IMG/VR virus record: IMGVR_UViG_3300024520_000561
Span: 1-21,271 of that record
Length of the DNA stretch: 21,271 nt
Reading direction: 5' to 3' (one strand)
Source of the DNA: a virus
The position numbers and the translations under genes were made by a program. Below, piece by piece: positions 1-5,663 of this stretch. The first letter of the stretch is position 1; the number at the start of each line of letters is the position of its first letter. Below the pieces are notes generated by a model. The model was not told where the DNA came from, did not search any database, and saw only the letters and a list, made by a program, of their open reading frames with translations.

Positions 1-51
1 AATTAGGACTGAGTCTATGCCATGACTGGTAAGCATTGGTTGCTTGCTCAT
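1..51 (-). CDS. partial leftward ORF, N-terminus only, unknown function
   Basis: Seventeen codons are visible (beginning MSKQPMLTSHGID) before the window edge. The start ATG lies at 51-49 on the minus strand and overlaps the stop of the upstream leftward gene in an ATGA junction. A GAGGTG Shine-Dalgarno sequence (minus strand, about 62-57) sits 5 nt before the ATG, which is the main reason to believe it. It is probably co-translated with the 64-residue gene at 48-242. Nothing about function can be said from so short a piece. Confidence 0.55.
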   Translation of the reverse strand, partial: MSKQPMLTSHGIDSVLI

Positions 52-242
52 GCTGCCACCTCTGCTACTAGTGCCTTGATGTCAGCTATAAGGTTGTTGC
101 TTAACTCAAGGGTAGACATGGTAGACCAGTCGGTTAGCAAGGCTGGCGTGCCTGCTGTTGTGTATACGTCTGATACGTCCTCGCCTGTTAGACCATAGTA
201 TGCGTCCTGATGATTGTATGCTTGCTCGGTTGATGTGTTCAT
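48..242 (-). CDS. small leftward protein, 64 aa, unknown
   Basis: This is a 64-residue ORF read from the ATG at 242-240. That start is preferred over an in-frame ATG farther upstream because AAAGG lies 9 nt before it on the minus strand. The protein is soluble-looking and rich in Thr/Ser and acidic residues, with an Ala-rich, probably helical C-terminus (DIKALVAEVAA). I do not recognise the family. It opens a leftward unit divergent from the virion operon: two candidate leftward promoters lie upstream (276-303 and 319-346), and the next leftward gene starts inside its stop codon. Its strand makes it a candidate for non-virion phage functions, but that is inference from position only. Confidence 0.6.
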   Translation of the reverse strand: MNTSTEQAYNHQDAYYGLTGEDVSDVYTTAGTPALLTDWSTMSTLELSNNLIADIKALVAEVAA

Positions 243-275
243 AGTTAGTGCCTTTAGTTGGTTAGTTACAGTGTA

Positions 276-303
276 ATAATAGCAGGTTACGCGCAACATG
301 CAA
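276..303 (-). promoter_or_regulatory. candidate extended -10 promoter, leftward
   Basis: On the minus strand TTGCAT (303-298) is followed after 16 bp by TATTAT (281-276), preceded by TGC to give an extended -10 (TGCTATTAT). Transcription would start near 269, leaving a leader of about 27 nt to the ATG at 242. The -35 matches consensus poorly (3 of 6) and the -10 well (5 of 6). Confidence 0.4.
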
Positions 304-318
304 GCACTCATTCACATA

Positions 319-346
319 ATTGTACCCACCCGACAAGCGGTATACA
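319..346 (-). promoter_or_regulatory. second candidate leftward promoter beside the repeat element
   Basis: On the minus strand TACAAT (324-319) is a 5 of 6 match to the -10 consensus. A poor -35, TGTATA (346-341), lies 16 bp upstream. It is listed because the TTGACTA element at 350-376 stands in nearly the same geometry to it as the equivalent element does to the strong capsid promoter at 5521-5549. A weak -35 behind a conserved upstream site would fit an activated promoter. This is inference from spacing. Confidence 0.3.
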
Positions 347-349
347 TGG

Positions 350-376
350 TTGCATAGTCAACTACTGCCTAGTCAA
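350..376 (-). repeat. TTGACTA pair, leftward copy of a composite element
   Basis: The minus strand reads TTGACTA (376-370), 8 bp, TTGACTA (361-355), one base, GCAA (353-350). The same pattern, with identical 15-bp start-to-start spacing and the same GCAA one base after the second unit, occurs on the plus strand at 5490-5516 before the capsid promoter. It is probably a binding site for a regulator, since direct repeats at 15-bp pitch upstream of promoters are typical operator/activator layouts. The protein is unknown. Confidence 0.6.
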
Positions 377-439
377 TCGACATGCTTCCTTTTATACGGG
401 CGAGTGTGGAAAAGTGGACTTCGGAGACGCGAATAGTGC

Positions 440-458
440 GGGGGTCAGTTACACCCCC
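440..458. other. hairpin GGGGGT / ACCCCC, no T tract
   Basis: GGGGGT (440-445) and ACCCCC (453-458) form a perfect 6-bp stem with a 7-nt loop. Neither side is followed by a T run on its own strand, so it is not a convincing intrinsic terminator. It may be a structural or protein-binding feature of the divergent region. Confidence 0.4.
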
Positions 459-590
459 CAATACTTCCAAGGTCTGATTTCAATTAACTAATTACCATAA
501 CCCCCCAACATTCCCAAGACTCATACCCAATAAACCTATTATCCGAATCCTCCCACCAACTCAAAGTAAGCACGGACAGTCTAAGTAGGC

Positions 591-599
591 TGCTACAAT
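591..599 (+). promoter_or_regulatory. weak candidate rightward promoter (extended -10)
   Basis: TGCTACAAT has TG one base before TACAAT, an extended -10 hexamer matching at 5 of 6 positions. No recognisable -35 lies 16-18 bp upstream (around 570-577). It would start a transcript near 606, about 48 nt before the first virion-operon gene. A rightward promoter is needed in this region, but this one is only the best of several weak matches. Confidence 0.25.
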
Positions 600-653
600 A
601 GTGCTTATGGCAGATTACTGGTGTATTATACGAACACCTTAAAGGAGACTGAT

Positions 654-812
654 ATGGCTGTATCACCTAAAGACCAGACTAACGATGAATGGATAGCTGA
701 CTACGATAAGGCAGAGGCGGAGGAGCAGAAGAAGAAAGTCCGTGAAGGTGAATACTACGGGCTATCTGTTGAGCATATAGAATATCCCAAAATCTATACA
801 TGGGGTCATTAA
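654..812 (+). CDS. small acidic protein upstream of TerL, 52 aa
   Basis: The start is the ATG at 654, set by AAAGGAG 6 nt upstream; an in-frame ATG at 621 lacks such a site. The product is 52 residues, highly charged (an E/K-rich central helix around residues 15-29) and ends in an aromatic tail (YPKIYTWGH). It occupies the place where many phages keep the small terminase subunit, and its stop overlaps the TerL start (TAATG). At 52 residues it is much shorter than known TerS proteins (usually over 100) and no helix-turn-helix is evident. It is therefore an unknown protein; a terminase accessory role is possible but unsupported. Confidence 0.7.
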   Translation: MAVSPKDQTNDEWIADYDKAEAEEQKKKVREGEYYGLSVEHIEYPKIYTWGH

Positions 813-2146
813 TGGATATAGAATTACCGAATGAATGGGATTGCATGGAACACCAGAAACCACTATGGCAGTATCTTAGTAGTGGTGGTAAACGTGCTGT
901 TGCAGTATGGCATCGTCGAGCCGGTAAAGATTCCACTGGCTTAAACTATACCGCTGCTGAGGCTATGTCTAAGCCTGGTGTTTATTGGCACATGCTCCCG
1001 ACACAACGGCAAGCCCGTAAAGTAGTATGGGATGGTATTGATCGTAAAGGCCGGAGGATGATCGACCAAGTATTTCCTAAAGAGATTCGTAAGGCTACAC
1101 GTCAACAGGAAATGCAGATTGAGTTAAAGTCTGGTTCTATCTGGCAGTTGTGTGGCAGTGACAACTACGATGCCTTGGTTGGTGCTAACCCTACAGGGGT
1201 TATCTTCTCGGAGTGGTCATTATGTAATCCTGCTGCGTGGGACTTCATTCGTCCTATTTTAGCGGAGAATGGTGGCTGGGCATTATTCATCTATACGGCA
1301 CGGGGTAAGAACCACGGACACGATATGGCTGAAATGGCTAGGCAGAATCCTAAGTGGTACTTTTCGAAACTAACAGCAGACGATACTACCCGTGAAGATG
1401 GTACGCCTATTATCACGCCAGAGGCTATTCAAGATGATCGTGATGCCGGTATGTCTGAAGATATGATTCAGCAGGAATACTATTGTTCTTTCGATGTGGC
1501 TATTCAAGGTGCTTACTTTGCTGCGGAACTAGCTACGGCTCGTGCGGATAAGCGTGTTGGCTTTCTACCAGTTGACCCTTCTTTACAGGTTCATACCTTT
1601 TGGGATTTAGGTATTAATGATGCTATGACGATATGGTTTGTTCAAGCTATCGGTAAAGAGATTCGACTGATTAACTACTACGAAAATAATAACTTTGGCA
1701 TGGCCCACTATATTGACTACCTAAATACGTTCAAGGTTGAGCATAAGTGCCATTACGGTGAACACTACGCCCCTCACGACATTAAGGTGAGAGAGCTAAT
1801 GTCTGGTAAGTCACGTCAGGATACCGCGAGAGAAATGGGTATTAACTTTAGAGTGGTTAAGCAGCATCGTGTCATTGACGGTATTGAAGCTGTGCGTAGA
1901 TTGTTCTCTAGGTTCTGGTTCGACGACTCACGTTGCGCTAAAGGGATTGATTGTATTGCGTCTTACCATAGAGAGTTTAGCGAGAAGGATGGTGTCTATA
2001 AAGATGCCCCTGTTCACGACTGGGCTTCTCATGGTGCTGACAGTTTACGGATGCTAGCAATGGGCTGGCACGAACGATTAAACAGTGGTTCGGGTAGACC
2101 TAAACAAGCGGTGCAAACCAAAGTAGGGTTTAATATCTTTGAATAA
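812..2146 (+). CDS. terL: terminase large subunit (packaging ATPase and nuclease)
   Basis: TerL is the motor that translocates DNA through the portal and cuts concatemers. The 444-residue product (from ATG 812) shows the full motif set: an arginine-rich Walker A (WHRRAGKDS, residues 33-41), Walker B with catalytic Glu (GVIFSEW, E134), a coupling motif TAR (162-164), and the RNase H-fold nuclease with acidic residues in TFWDLGIND (D265) and near the C-terminus in HDWASHGAD (D403/D410). The start at 812 is chosen over the in-frame ATG at 800 because GGGG lies 6 nt before it and it overlaps the upstream stop as TAATG. No small terminase subunit is recognisable next to it. Length is in the lower normal range for podoviral TerL. 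Confidence 0.95.
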   Translation: MDIELPNEWDCMEHQKPLWQYLSSGGKRAVAVWHRRAGKDSTGLNYTAAEAMSKPGVYWHMLPTQRQARKVVWDGIDRKGRRMIDQVFPKEIRKATRQQEMQIELKSGSIWQLCGSDNYDALVGANPTGVIFSEWSLCNPAAWDFIRPILAENGGWALFIYTARGKNHGHDMAEMARQNPKWYFSKLTADDTTREDGTPIITPEAIQDDRDAGMSEDMIQQEYYCSFDVAIQGAYFAAELATARADKRVGFLPVDPSLQVHTFWDLGINDAMTIWFVQAIGKEIRLINYYENNNFGMAHYIDYLNTFKVEHKCHYGEHYAPHDIKVRELMSGKSRQDTAREMGINFRVVKQHRVIDGIEAVRRLFSRFWFDDSRCAKGIDCIASYHREFSEKDGVYKDAPVHDWASHGADSLRMLAMGWHERLNSGSGRPKQAVQTKVGFNIFE

Positions 2147-2573
2147 GCGTCATGCTAGAGAGGTGGAGTGGTCGTTAGTGTTCACCCCTAGCGAGTATAA
2201 GCACTGGTCAATGAGGTGGTTACACCCTGAGTTTCGTCATGTATATGCAATAAGACAGGAAGGAGACTACTGGTTAAAGGTAGACAGCGGGGGTAATTTA
2301 CTATCTACTATCATCCTTACGGTAGAAGACTATCCTATGCTCCGTGATTACACAGGGCAAAAGGCTACTATCGTTAATGTTAGGAGTGTTCCTGCATTGG
2401 CACATAGAGGCGGTCTTTGTTATTTTAATTGCGTAGAAGTGTGTAAGGCACTGCTAGGTATCAAGAGTTTTTTAACTTTCACACCATATCAACTATTTAG
2501 GAGTTTAACCCATGAGCGGAATGTTCTCATCAAAAAACCCAAACAAAAAAGCGCAAGAGCAGCAACAAGCTGA
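2139..2573 (+). CDS. possible circularly permuted papain-like (NlpC/P60-type) protein
   Basis: This is an up to 144-residue protein. It overlaps the TerL end by 8 nt if it starts at TTG 2139 (weak AGTAGGG upstream). A GTG at 2178, 9 nt after GGTGGAG, is an alternative start giving 131 residues. The sequence has a His in a beta-strand-like context (FRHVYAI, H34 in the long form) followed 64 residues later by an Asn-Cys at the head of a predicted helix (FNCVEVCKALLGI, C98). His-before-Cys order with NC starting a helix is the arrangement of permuted NlpC/P60-like enzymes (YiiX/LRAT type). The assignment is inference from motif order; it could be a structural protein that merely keeps the fold. 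The last 62 nt overlap the next gene in another frame. Confidence 0.75.
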   Translation: MNKRHAREVEWSLVFTPSEYKHWSMRWLHPEFRHVYAIRQEGDYWLKVDSGGNLLSTIILTVEDYPMLRDYTGQKATIVNVRSVPALAHRGGLCYFNCVEVCKALLGIKSFLTFTPYQLFRSLTHERNVLIKKPKQKSARAATS

Positions 2574-2727
2574 GTTAGCGAGACAGAAGAAGCTAGAAGA
2601 ATTGAAGACAGCCGAGGAAGAAGACGAGATTGGTCGTCGGAAAGCTCTATCCGCTTCCGGTGCTGGTGGTCGTCAATCTCTGATTAAGACAAGTCAGGCA
2701 GGTTTAAAAGCAACTACAGGCAGCTAA
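2512..2727 (+). CDS. small conserved-looking phage protein before the portal, 71 aa
   Basis: The ATG at 2512 is preceded 8 nt upstream by TTAGGAG, so the start is well supported even though it lies inside the 3' end of the previous gene. The 71-residue product is a long Lys/Glu/Gln-rich helix (residues 10-45, probably coiled coil) followed by a Gly/Ser-rich tail (GAGGRQSLIKTSQAGL). Small proteins with a basic Gly-Ser/Thr-Leu-rich tail are common between terminase and portal genes in tailed phages, but their function is not established. Its stop lies 1 nt before the portal ATG, indicating co-translation. Confidence 0.75.
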   Translation: MSGMFSSKNPNKKAQEQQQAELARQKKLEELKTAEEEDEIGRRKALSASGAGGRQSLIKTSQAGLKATTGS

Positions 2728-2728
2728 C

Positions 2729-4279
2729 ATGATACCTAAAGGTCTAGGAACCGAGCAAGATTTGCTTAAACGGTTCAAGAAGGCAGAAGATCGCTTTGAA
2801 ATGTGGCGGTCACTGCATCAAGAGGCTATGGACTATTCCTGTCCTAACCGTGAGACATTCAACGAAAGAAGTGCTGGGCAGACCAAGGATAGACATATCT
2901 TTGATTCAACGGCAGTCGTGGGATTAAGTCAGTTCGCTAACCGTATACAGGCAGCCTTGGTTCCATCATGGCAGCAGTGGGCGCGGATAGTAACAGGCAG
3001 TGAAGTACCCGCCGAGGATGCTGCTGAACTTAACCCTGAGTTAGAGATTATCACTAATAAGTTCTTCGATGCGTTGAACCATTCCAACTTCTCTACGGAG
3101 ATAAGCCCATCGCTAATAGATTTGGGCATTGGTACTGGTGCGATACTGCTTGAGGAAGGCGAGTTCAAGTCTGGTGATATGTTCCGGTTTACGAATATCC
3201 CCTTAGCGGAGTTGTACCCTGAACGTCCGCCTAATGGCCCTGTCGAAAGTGCTTGGCGTAAGCAAGAGATTGAACTTGCTCATGTAACGAGAGTTTGGCC
3301 CAAGGCTAAGTTACCGGATAAGTTAGCAGAGAAGGCTAAGAAAGACCCTTACTCTAAAGAAACCTTCCTTAACGGTATGCTGTTTAACCCTACCGATAAG
3401 AAGTATCACCAGATTGTAATGCACGAAGCTAGTAAGTCAGTCGTGTTCACACAGTCATTTAACAAGAAGCGTTTAATTGTATTCCGCTGGCAGGTAACAC
3501 CTAACGAAGTATTTGGTCGTGGGCCGGTTATCCAGCAGATTGCAGATATTCGCACGTTGAACAAGGTTAAAGAGTTTGTACTACAGAACGCAGCATTACA
3601 GATAGCCGGTGTTTATACGGGCGTTGATGATGGGATATTTAACCCTCACACGTTCCAAGTAAAACCCGGAATTATTAATCCGGTTTCCAGTAATGACATT
3701 AATAATCCGTCTATTCGTCCGCTTGAAAGAGCTGGGGATATTGGGTTAAGTCAGTTCGTGATGAATGATCTACAGGACGGTATTAAGAAAGCGTTAATGT
3801 CTGAGCCTTTGGGTGATGTTACGGATGCGGTTAAGTCTGCAACTGAGCAACAGATTAGGCAGAACGAGAACCTTAAAGATAGAGGCTCAAGCTTTGGTCG
3901 ATTAAAGACTGAGCTAGTTGAGCCGTTGATTGCTGCCGGTATGGACATTTTAAAGTCTCGCGGTGTTATCCCTGACCTTAAACTAGATGGTAAAGAAGTT
4001 ACTATTCGCCATACTAGCCCGTTAGCTAAGTCAGAAGACGTTGAAGACTTCCAGAACATTCAGATTTGGTTGCAGACTCTTATGGGTATGCTTCCTCCTG
4101 AAATGATGGCTCTAGCTGTCAAGATGGAAGACGTGCCGCGATTCATGCAAGAGAAGTTGGGATTACCAGCAACACTTGTTCGGACACCAGAAGAATCCAA
4201 CGCTATGATGCAGAAAGCGCAGCAGGAAGCAGAAGCACAACAGGAGGCTCAAGGTGGACAACAGCAGCAACCCGTTTGA
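2729..4279 (+). CDS. portal / head-tail connector protein, T7 gp8-like
   Basis: This 516-residue protein matches the podoviral head-to-tail connecting family: a basic N-terminal helix with FEMWRSLHQEAMDYSCPNRE, the following FDSTAVVGLSQFANRIQAALVPSWQQWARI segment, a beta-rich wing with IVFRWQVTPNEVFGRGPVIQQIADIRTLN around residues 250-280, and a helical C-terminal part ending in a Gln-rich tail. Twelve copies would form the ring at the capsid vertex through which TerL pumps DNA and to which the tail attaches. The start follows the previous stop by 1 nt with only a weak Shine-Dalgarno, consistent with translational coupling. Length is close to T7 gp8 (about 536). Confidence 0.93.
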   Translation: MIPKGLGTEQDLLKRFKKAEDRFEMWRSLHQEAMDYSCPNRETFNERSAGQTKDRHIFDSTAVVGLSQFANRIQAALVPSWQQWARIVTGSEVPAEDAAELNPELEIITNKFFDALNHSNFSTEISPSLIDLGIGTGAILLEEGEFKSGDMFRFTNIPLAELYPERPPNGPVESAWRKQEIELAHVTRVWPKAKLPDKLAEKAKKDPYSKETFLNGMLFNPTDKKYHQIVMHEASKSVVFTQSFNKKRLIVFRWQVTPNEVFGRGPVIQQIADIRTLNKVKEFVLQNAALQIAGVYTGVDDGIFNPHTFQVKPGIINPVSSNDINNPSIRPLERAGDIGLSQFVMNDLQDGIKKALMSEPLGDVTDAVKSATEQQIRQNENLKDRGSSFGRLKTELVEPLIAAGMDILKSRGVIPDLKLDGKEVTIRHTSPLAKSEDVEDFQNIQIWLQTLMGMLPPEMMALAVKMEDVPRFMQEKLGLPATLVRTPEESNAMMQKAQQEAEAQQEAQGGQQQQPV

Positions 4280-4517
4280 TGATCTAGGACAACAGCCAGA
4301 AGTAACCGGCCTTAATGCGCGTGACTACTTAATCCACCAAGTATTCAAACAGAGTGCAGAAGGGGCCGAGTTGTTGAGGCAATGGAAAGAAGTGCTTATA
4401 ATGACCGCCACTGTAAAGCCTAACTCTACGCAAATGGAGGTAGGTATCAGTGAAGGTCAAAAACTGTTCATCCGTAACATACTATTAACTATTAATAAGG
4501 TAGAGAATGATGACTGA
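4254..4517 (+). CDS. small phage protein, Bbp19-like, 87 aa
   Basis: The GTG start at 4254 lies inside the portal gene and has a near-perfect AGGAGG 6 nt upstream (4242-4247), so the 26-nt overlap looks real. The product begins with a flexible acidic segment (DNSSNPFDDL). It then shows one helix containing EGAELLRQWKEV and a second with EGQKLFIRNILLTI. The spacing of Glu-Gly-x-(R/K)-x-x-(V/I)-x-x-I resembles the small Bbp19-type proteins found beside podoviral portals; that family link is from memory and moderately sure. Its role is unknown, though position suggests head assembly or portal association. Its stop overlaps the scaffold start. Confidence 0.75.
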   Translation: MDNSSNPFDDLGQQPEVTGLNARDYLIHQVFKQSAEGAELLRQWKEVLIMTATVKPNSTQMEVGISEGQKLFIRNILLTINKVENDD

Positions 4518-5292
4518 TTCCTTAATGGATACATCAGCAGAACCAGAAGCAAATACTGAAACAGCGGCAACCACTGAGACTTCAACAGAAGAAGCAGCGG
4601 CGGCAAAATACTATCTATCAGAAGGAGTAGCAGGTGAAGGTGATGCGCCAGAGTGGTTCAAAGGTGAAAAGTATAAGAATGTCTCTGAGCAAGCGAAGGG
4701 CTATAAAGAGCTTGAAAAGCGGTTCGGTAGTTTCACAGGCGCTCCCAAAGAATACGAATTAAACCTTAGCGAAGATATGGTTAATGCTGGGGTAGAGATA
4801 GCTGACGATGATTATATGCTGGCTGACGCTAAAGTGTTTGCGAAAGAGGCTGGGCTGAATCAGGAAGGCTTTGACAAGATGGTTGGCCTGTACGTTAAGA
4901 ACCAGCTAACTGACCAGATGGCACAGGCTGATTACAAGACAGACCAGATTAAAGCATTAGGCAGTGATGGCCCTGATCGTATTAACAATGTCTCTCTGTG
5001 GGCAGAAGCTAATATGGAAGGCGAGACTATGGAGCAGTTCAAGGCTTCAATGGTTAGTGCAGATGCTATTCAGATAGCCGAGTGGTTTATTGGTCGTGAG
5101 CAGAACGCAAGCGTATCTCCATCGGATGCTACTACGTTAAGCGGTAAGTCTGAGACTGAGATCAAGGATATGCAGTTTGCCAAGGATGAATACGGTGGTC
5201 GTAAGATTGCTACTGACCCTGCTTTCAGGGCTGAGTATGAAAAAGCACGTGATGCGTTCTATGGGAATACCCGCAGAGCTAACATAGGTTAA
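4507..5292 (+). CDS. capsid assembly (scaffolding) protein, T7 gp9-like
   Basis: This is a 261-residue acidic protein placed between portal and capsid genes, as in T7. The first 35 residues are low-complexity Glu/Thr/Ala. Then comes the segment PEWFKGEKYKNVSEQAKGYKELEKRFG followed by FTGAPKEYELNLSED, a pattern typical of podoviral scaffolds in which a conserved region leads into a long helical body. The positively charged C-terminus (YGNTRRANIG) could contact the capsid protein, as in other scaffolds. AAGGTAGAG stands before a double ATG (4507, 4510). A terminator follows 20 nt after the stop, so the transcription unit that starts upstream of TerL ends here at least partly. Confidence 0.88.
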   Translation: MMTDSLMDTSAEPEANTETAATTETSTEEAAAAKYYLSEGVAGEGDAPEWFKGEKYKNVSEQAKGYKELEKRFGSFTGAPKEYELNLSEDMVNAGVEIADDDYMLADAKVFAKEAGLNQEGFDKMVGLYVKNQLTDQMAQADYKTDQIKALGSDGPDRINNVSLWAEANMEGETMEQFKASMVSADAIQIAEWFIGREQNASVSPSDATTLSGKSETEIKDMQFAKDEYGGRKIATDPAFRAEYEKARDAFYGNTRRANIG

Positions 5293-5311
5293 TCCCAGCA
5301 TGGGACTACAG

Positions 5312-5334
5312 ACCCCCTTTATTGGGGGTTTTTT
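5312..5334 (+). terminator. rho-independent terminator after the scaffold gene
   Basis: ACCCCC (5312-5317), a 6-nt loop TTTATT and GGGGGT (5324-5329) are followed by a run ending in six T (5329-5334). This is a textbook intrinsic terminator on the plus strand. A smaller hairpin (TCCCA GCA TGGGA, 5293-5305) precedes it. It separates the packaging/portal/scaffold transcript from the capsid transcript. Confidence 0.92.
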
Positions 5335-5489
5335 GTGTCTGTAAGTTAGGGAAATGAAAATAAACTTAACTCTATTTACGTAATGGCCTTTTTTGGCCCC
5401 CTAATTGATGTAAGAAGTTTGATTAGGGCAATAGACTGGTAACAAACAATTATTTTTTGTACCGTTTCTGTACGTTTCAGGGTATTTAG

Positions 5490-5516
5490 TTGACTAGTAA
5501 ACCATTGACTAAGCAA
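5490..5516 (+). repeat. TTGACTA pair, rightward copy of a composite element
   Basis: TTGACTA (5490-5496), 8 bp, TTGACTA (5505-5511), one base, GCAA (5513-5516). The -35 hexamer TTGACA begins at 5521, so it forms a third, slightly diverged unit at 16-bp pitch. The arrangement matches that on the minus strand at 350-376. The element ends 4 bp before the -35, the position expected for an activator or overlapping repressor site. Confidence 0.65.
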
Positions 5517-5520
5517 TTAG

Positions 5521-5549
5521 TTGACAACGAAACGGGGTGCTGGTATAAA
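5521..5549 (+). promoter_or_regulatory. strong sigma-70 promoter for the capsid transcript
   Basis: TTGACA (5521-5526), a 17-bp spacer and TATAAA (5544-5549), with TG one base before the -10. The -35 is perfect, the spacing optimal and the -10 matches at 5 of 6 positions with an extended -10. The predicted start is near 5556, giving a 128-nt leader to the capsid ATG. Host RNA polymerase would use this promoter well unless repressed. The spacer carries CGAAACGG (5528-5535), an inverted copy of CCGTTTC found at 5462-5468 and 5620-5626, a possible operator. Confidence 0.88.
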
Positions 5550-5583
5550 GCATATATCTTCCTACCGCTACCCTTTCTATAGG

Positions 5584-5628
5584 CCGGAACAGGATTTAAC
5601 CAGATTTGGCTAAATCGCTCCGTTTCGG
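5584..5628 (+). other. stem-loop 1 in the capsid mRNA leader
   Basis: The outer stem CCGGAAC (5584-5590) pairs with GTTTCGG (5622-5628) through 7 bp including one G-U. An asymmetric internal loop (AG / GCTCC) follows, then an inner stem GATTTA-A-CCA (5593-5602) with TGG-C-TAAATC (5607-5616), broken by one mismatch and closed by a 4-nt GATT loop. It lies about 28 nt from the predicted 5' end of the transcript. A role in mRNA stability or translational control is inferred. Confidence 0.6.
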
Positions 5629-5632
5629 ACAC

Positions 5633-5663
5633 ACGATTAACCAAAAAAGCAGTACTTAATCGT
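5633..5663 (+). other. stem-loop 2, perfect 8-bp inverted repeat before the capsid ribosome site
   Basis: ACGATTAA (5633-5640) and TTAATCGT (5656-5663) are exact reverse complements separated by 15 nt. The stem ends 7 nt before the Shine-Dalgarno GAAGGGA (5671-5677) of the capsid gene. It could act as an mRNA-stabilising or processing structure, or as a dyad operator at the DNA level. Confidence 0.65.

Larger units (their letters stand above)
243..653. other. 411-nt divergent intergenic region upstream of the packaging genes
   Basis: No credible gene is present. The region separates leftward genes (ending at 242) from the rightward virion operon (starting at 654). It contains two candidate leftward promoters, the TTGACTA element, a short GC-rich hairpin (440-458) and a strongly strand-asymmetric tract (481-565 on the plus strand has 32 C and only 2 G). 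A plus-strand extended -10 (TGCTACAAT, 591-599) is the best visible rightward promoter candidate. Because it lies directly before TerL, a packaging recognition or cleavage site could lie here, but none is demonstrable by eye. Confidence 0.6.

Noticed and set aside
258-491. Plus-strand 77-residue ORF in the divergent region
   Set aside because: No Shine-Dalgarno, Cys/His-rich random-looking composition, and it overlaps the leftward promoters and the TTGACTA element.
484-666. Minus-strand 60-residue ORF covering the G-poor tract
   Set aside because: Its start lies in the rightward gene's ribosome site and coding start; no ribosome site of its own and odd composition caused by the C-rich tract.
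800-811. Earlier TerL start at ATG 800
   Set aside because: No ribosome site before 800, while the ATG at 812 has GGGG at suitable spacing and a TAATG junction.
5354-5442. Two tiny overlapping ORFs (9 and 19 residues, TAATG junction) after the terminator
   Set aside because: Too short, poor ribosome sites, and located between a terminator and the next promoter where little transcription is expected.
5581-5628. Folded leader as a tRNA or tRNA-like gene
   Set aside because: Only two nested stems form; no acceptor, anticodon or T-arm arrangement can be drawn.
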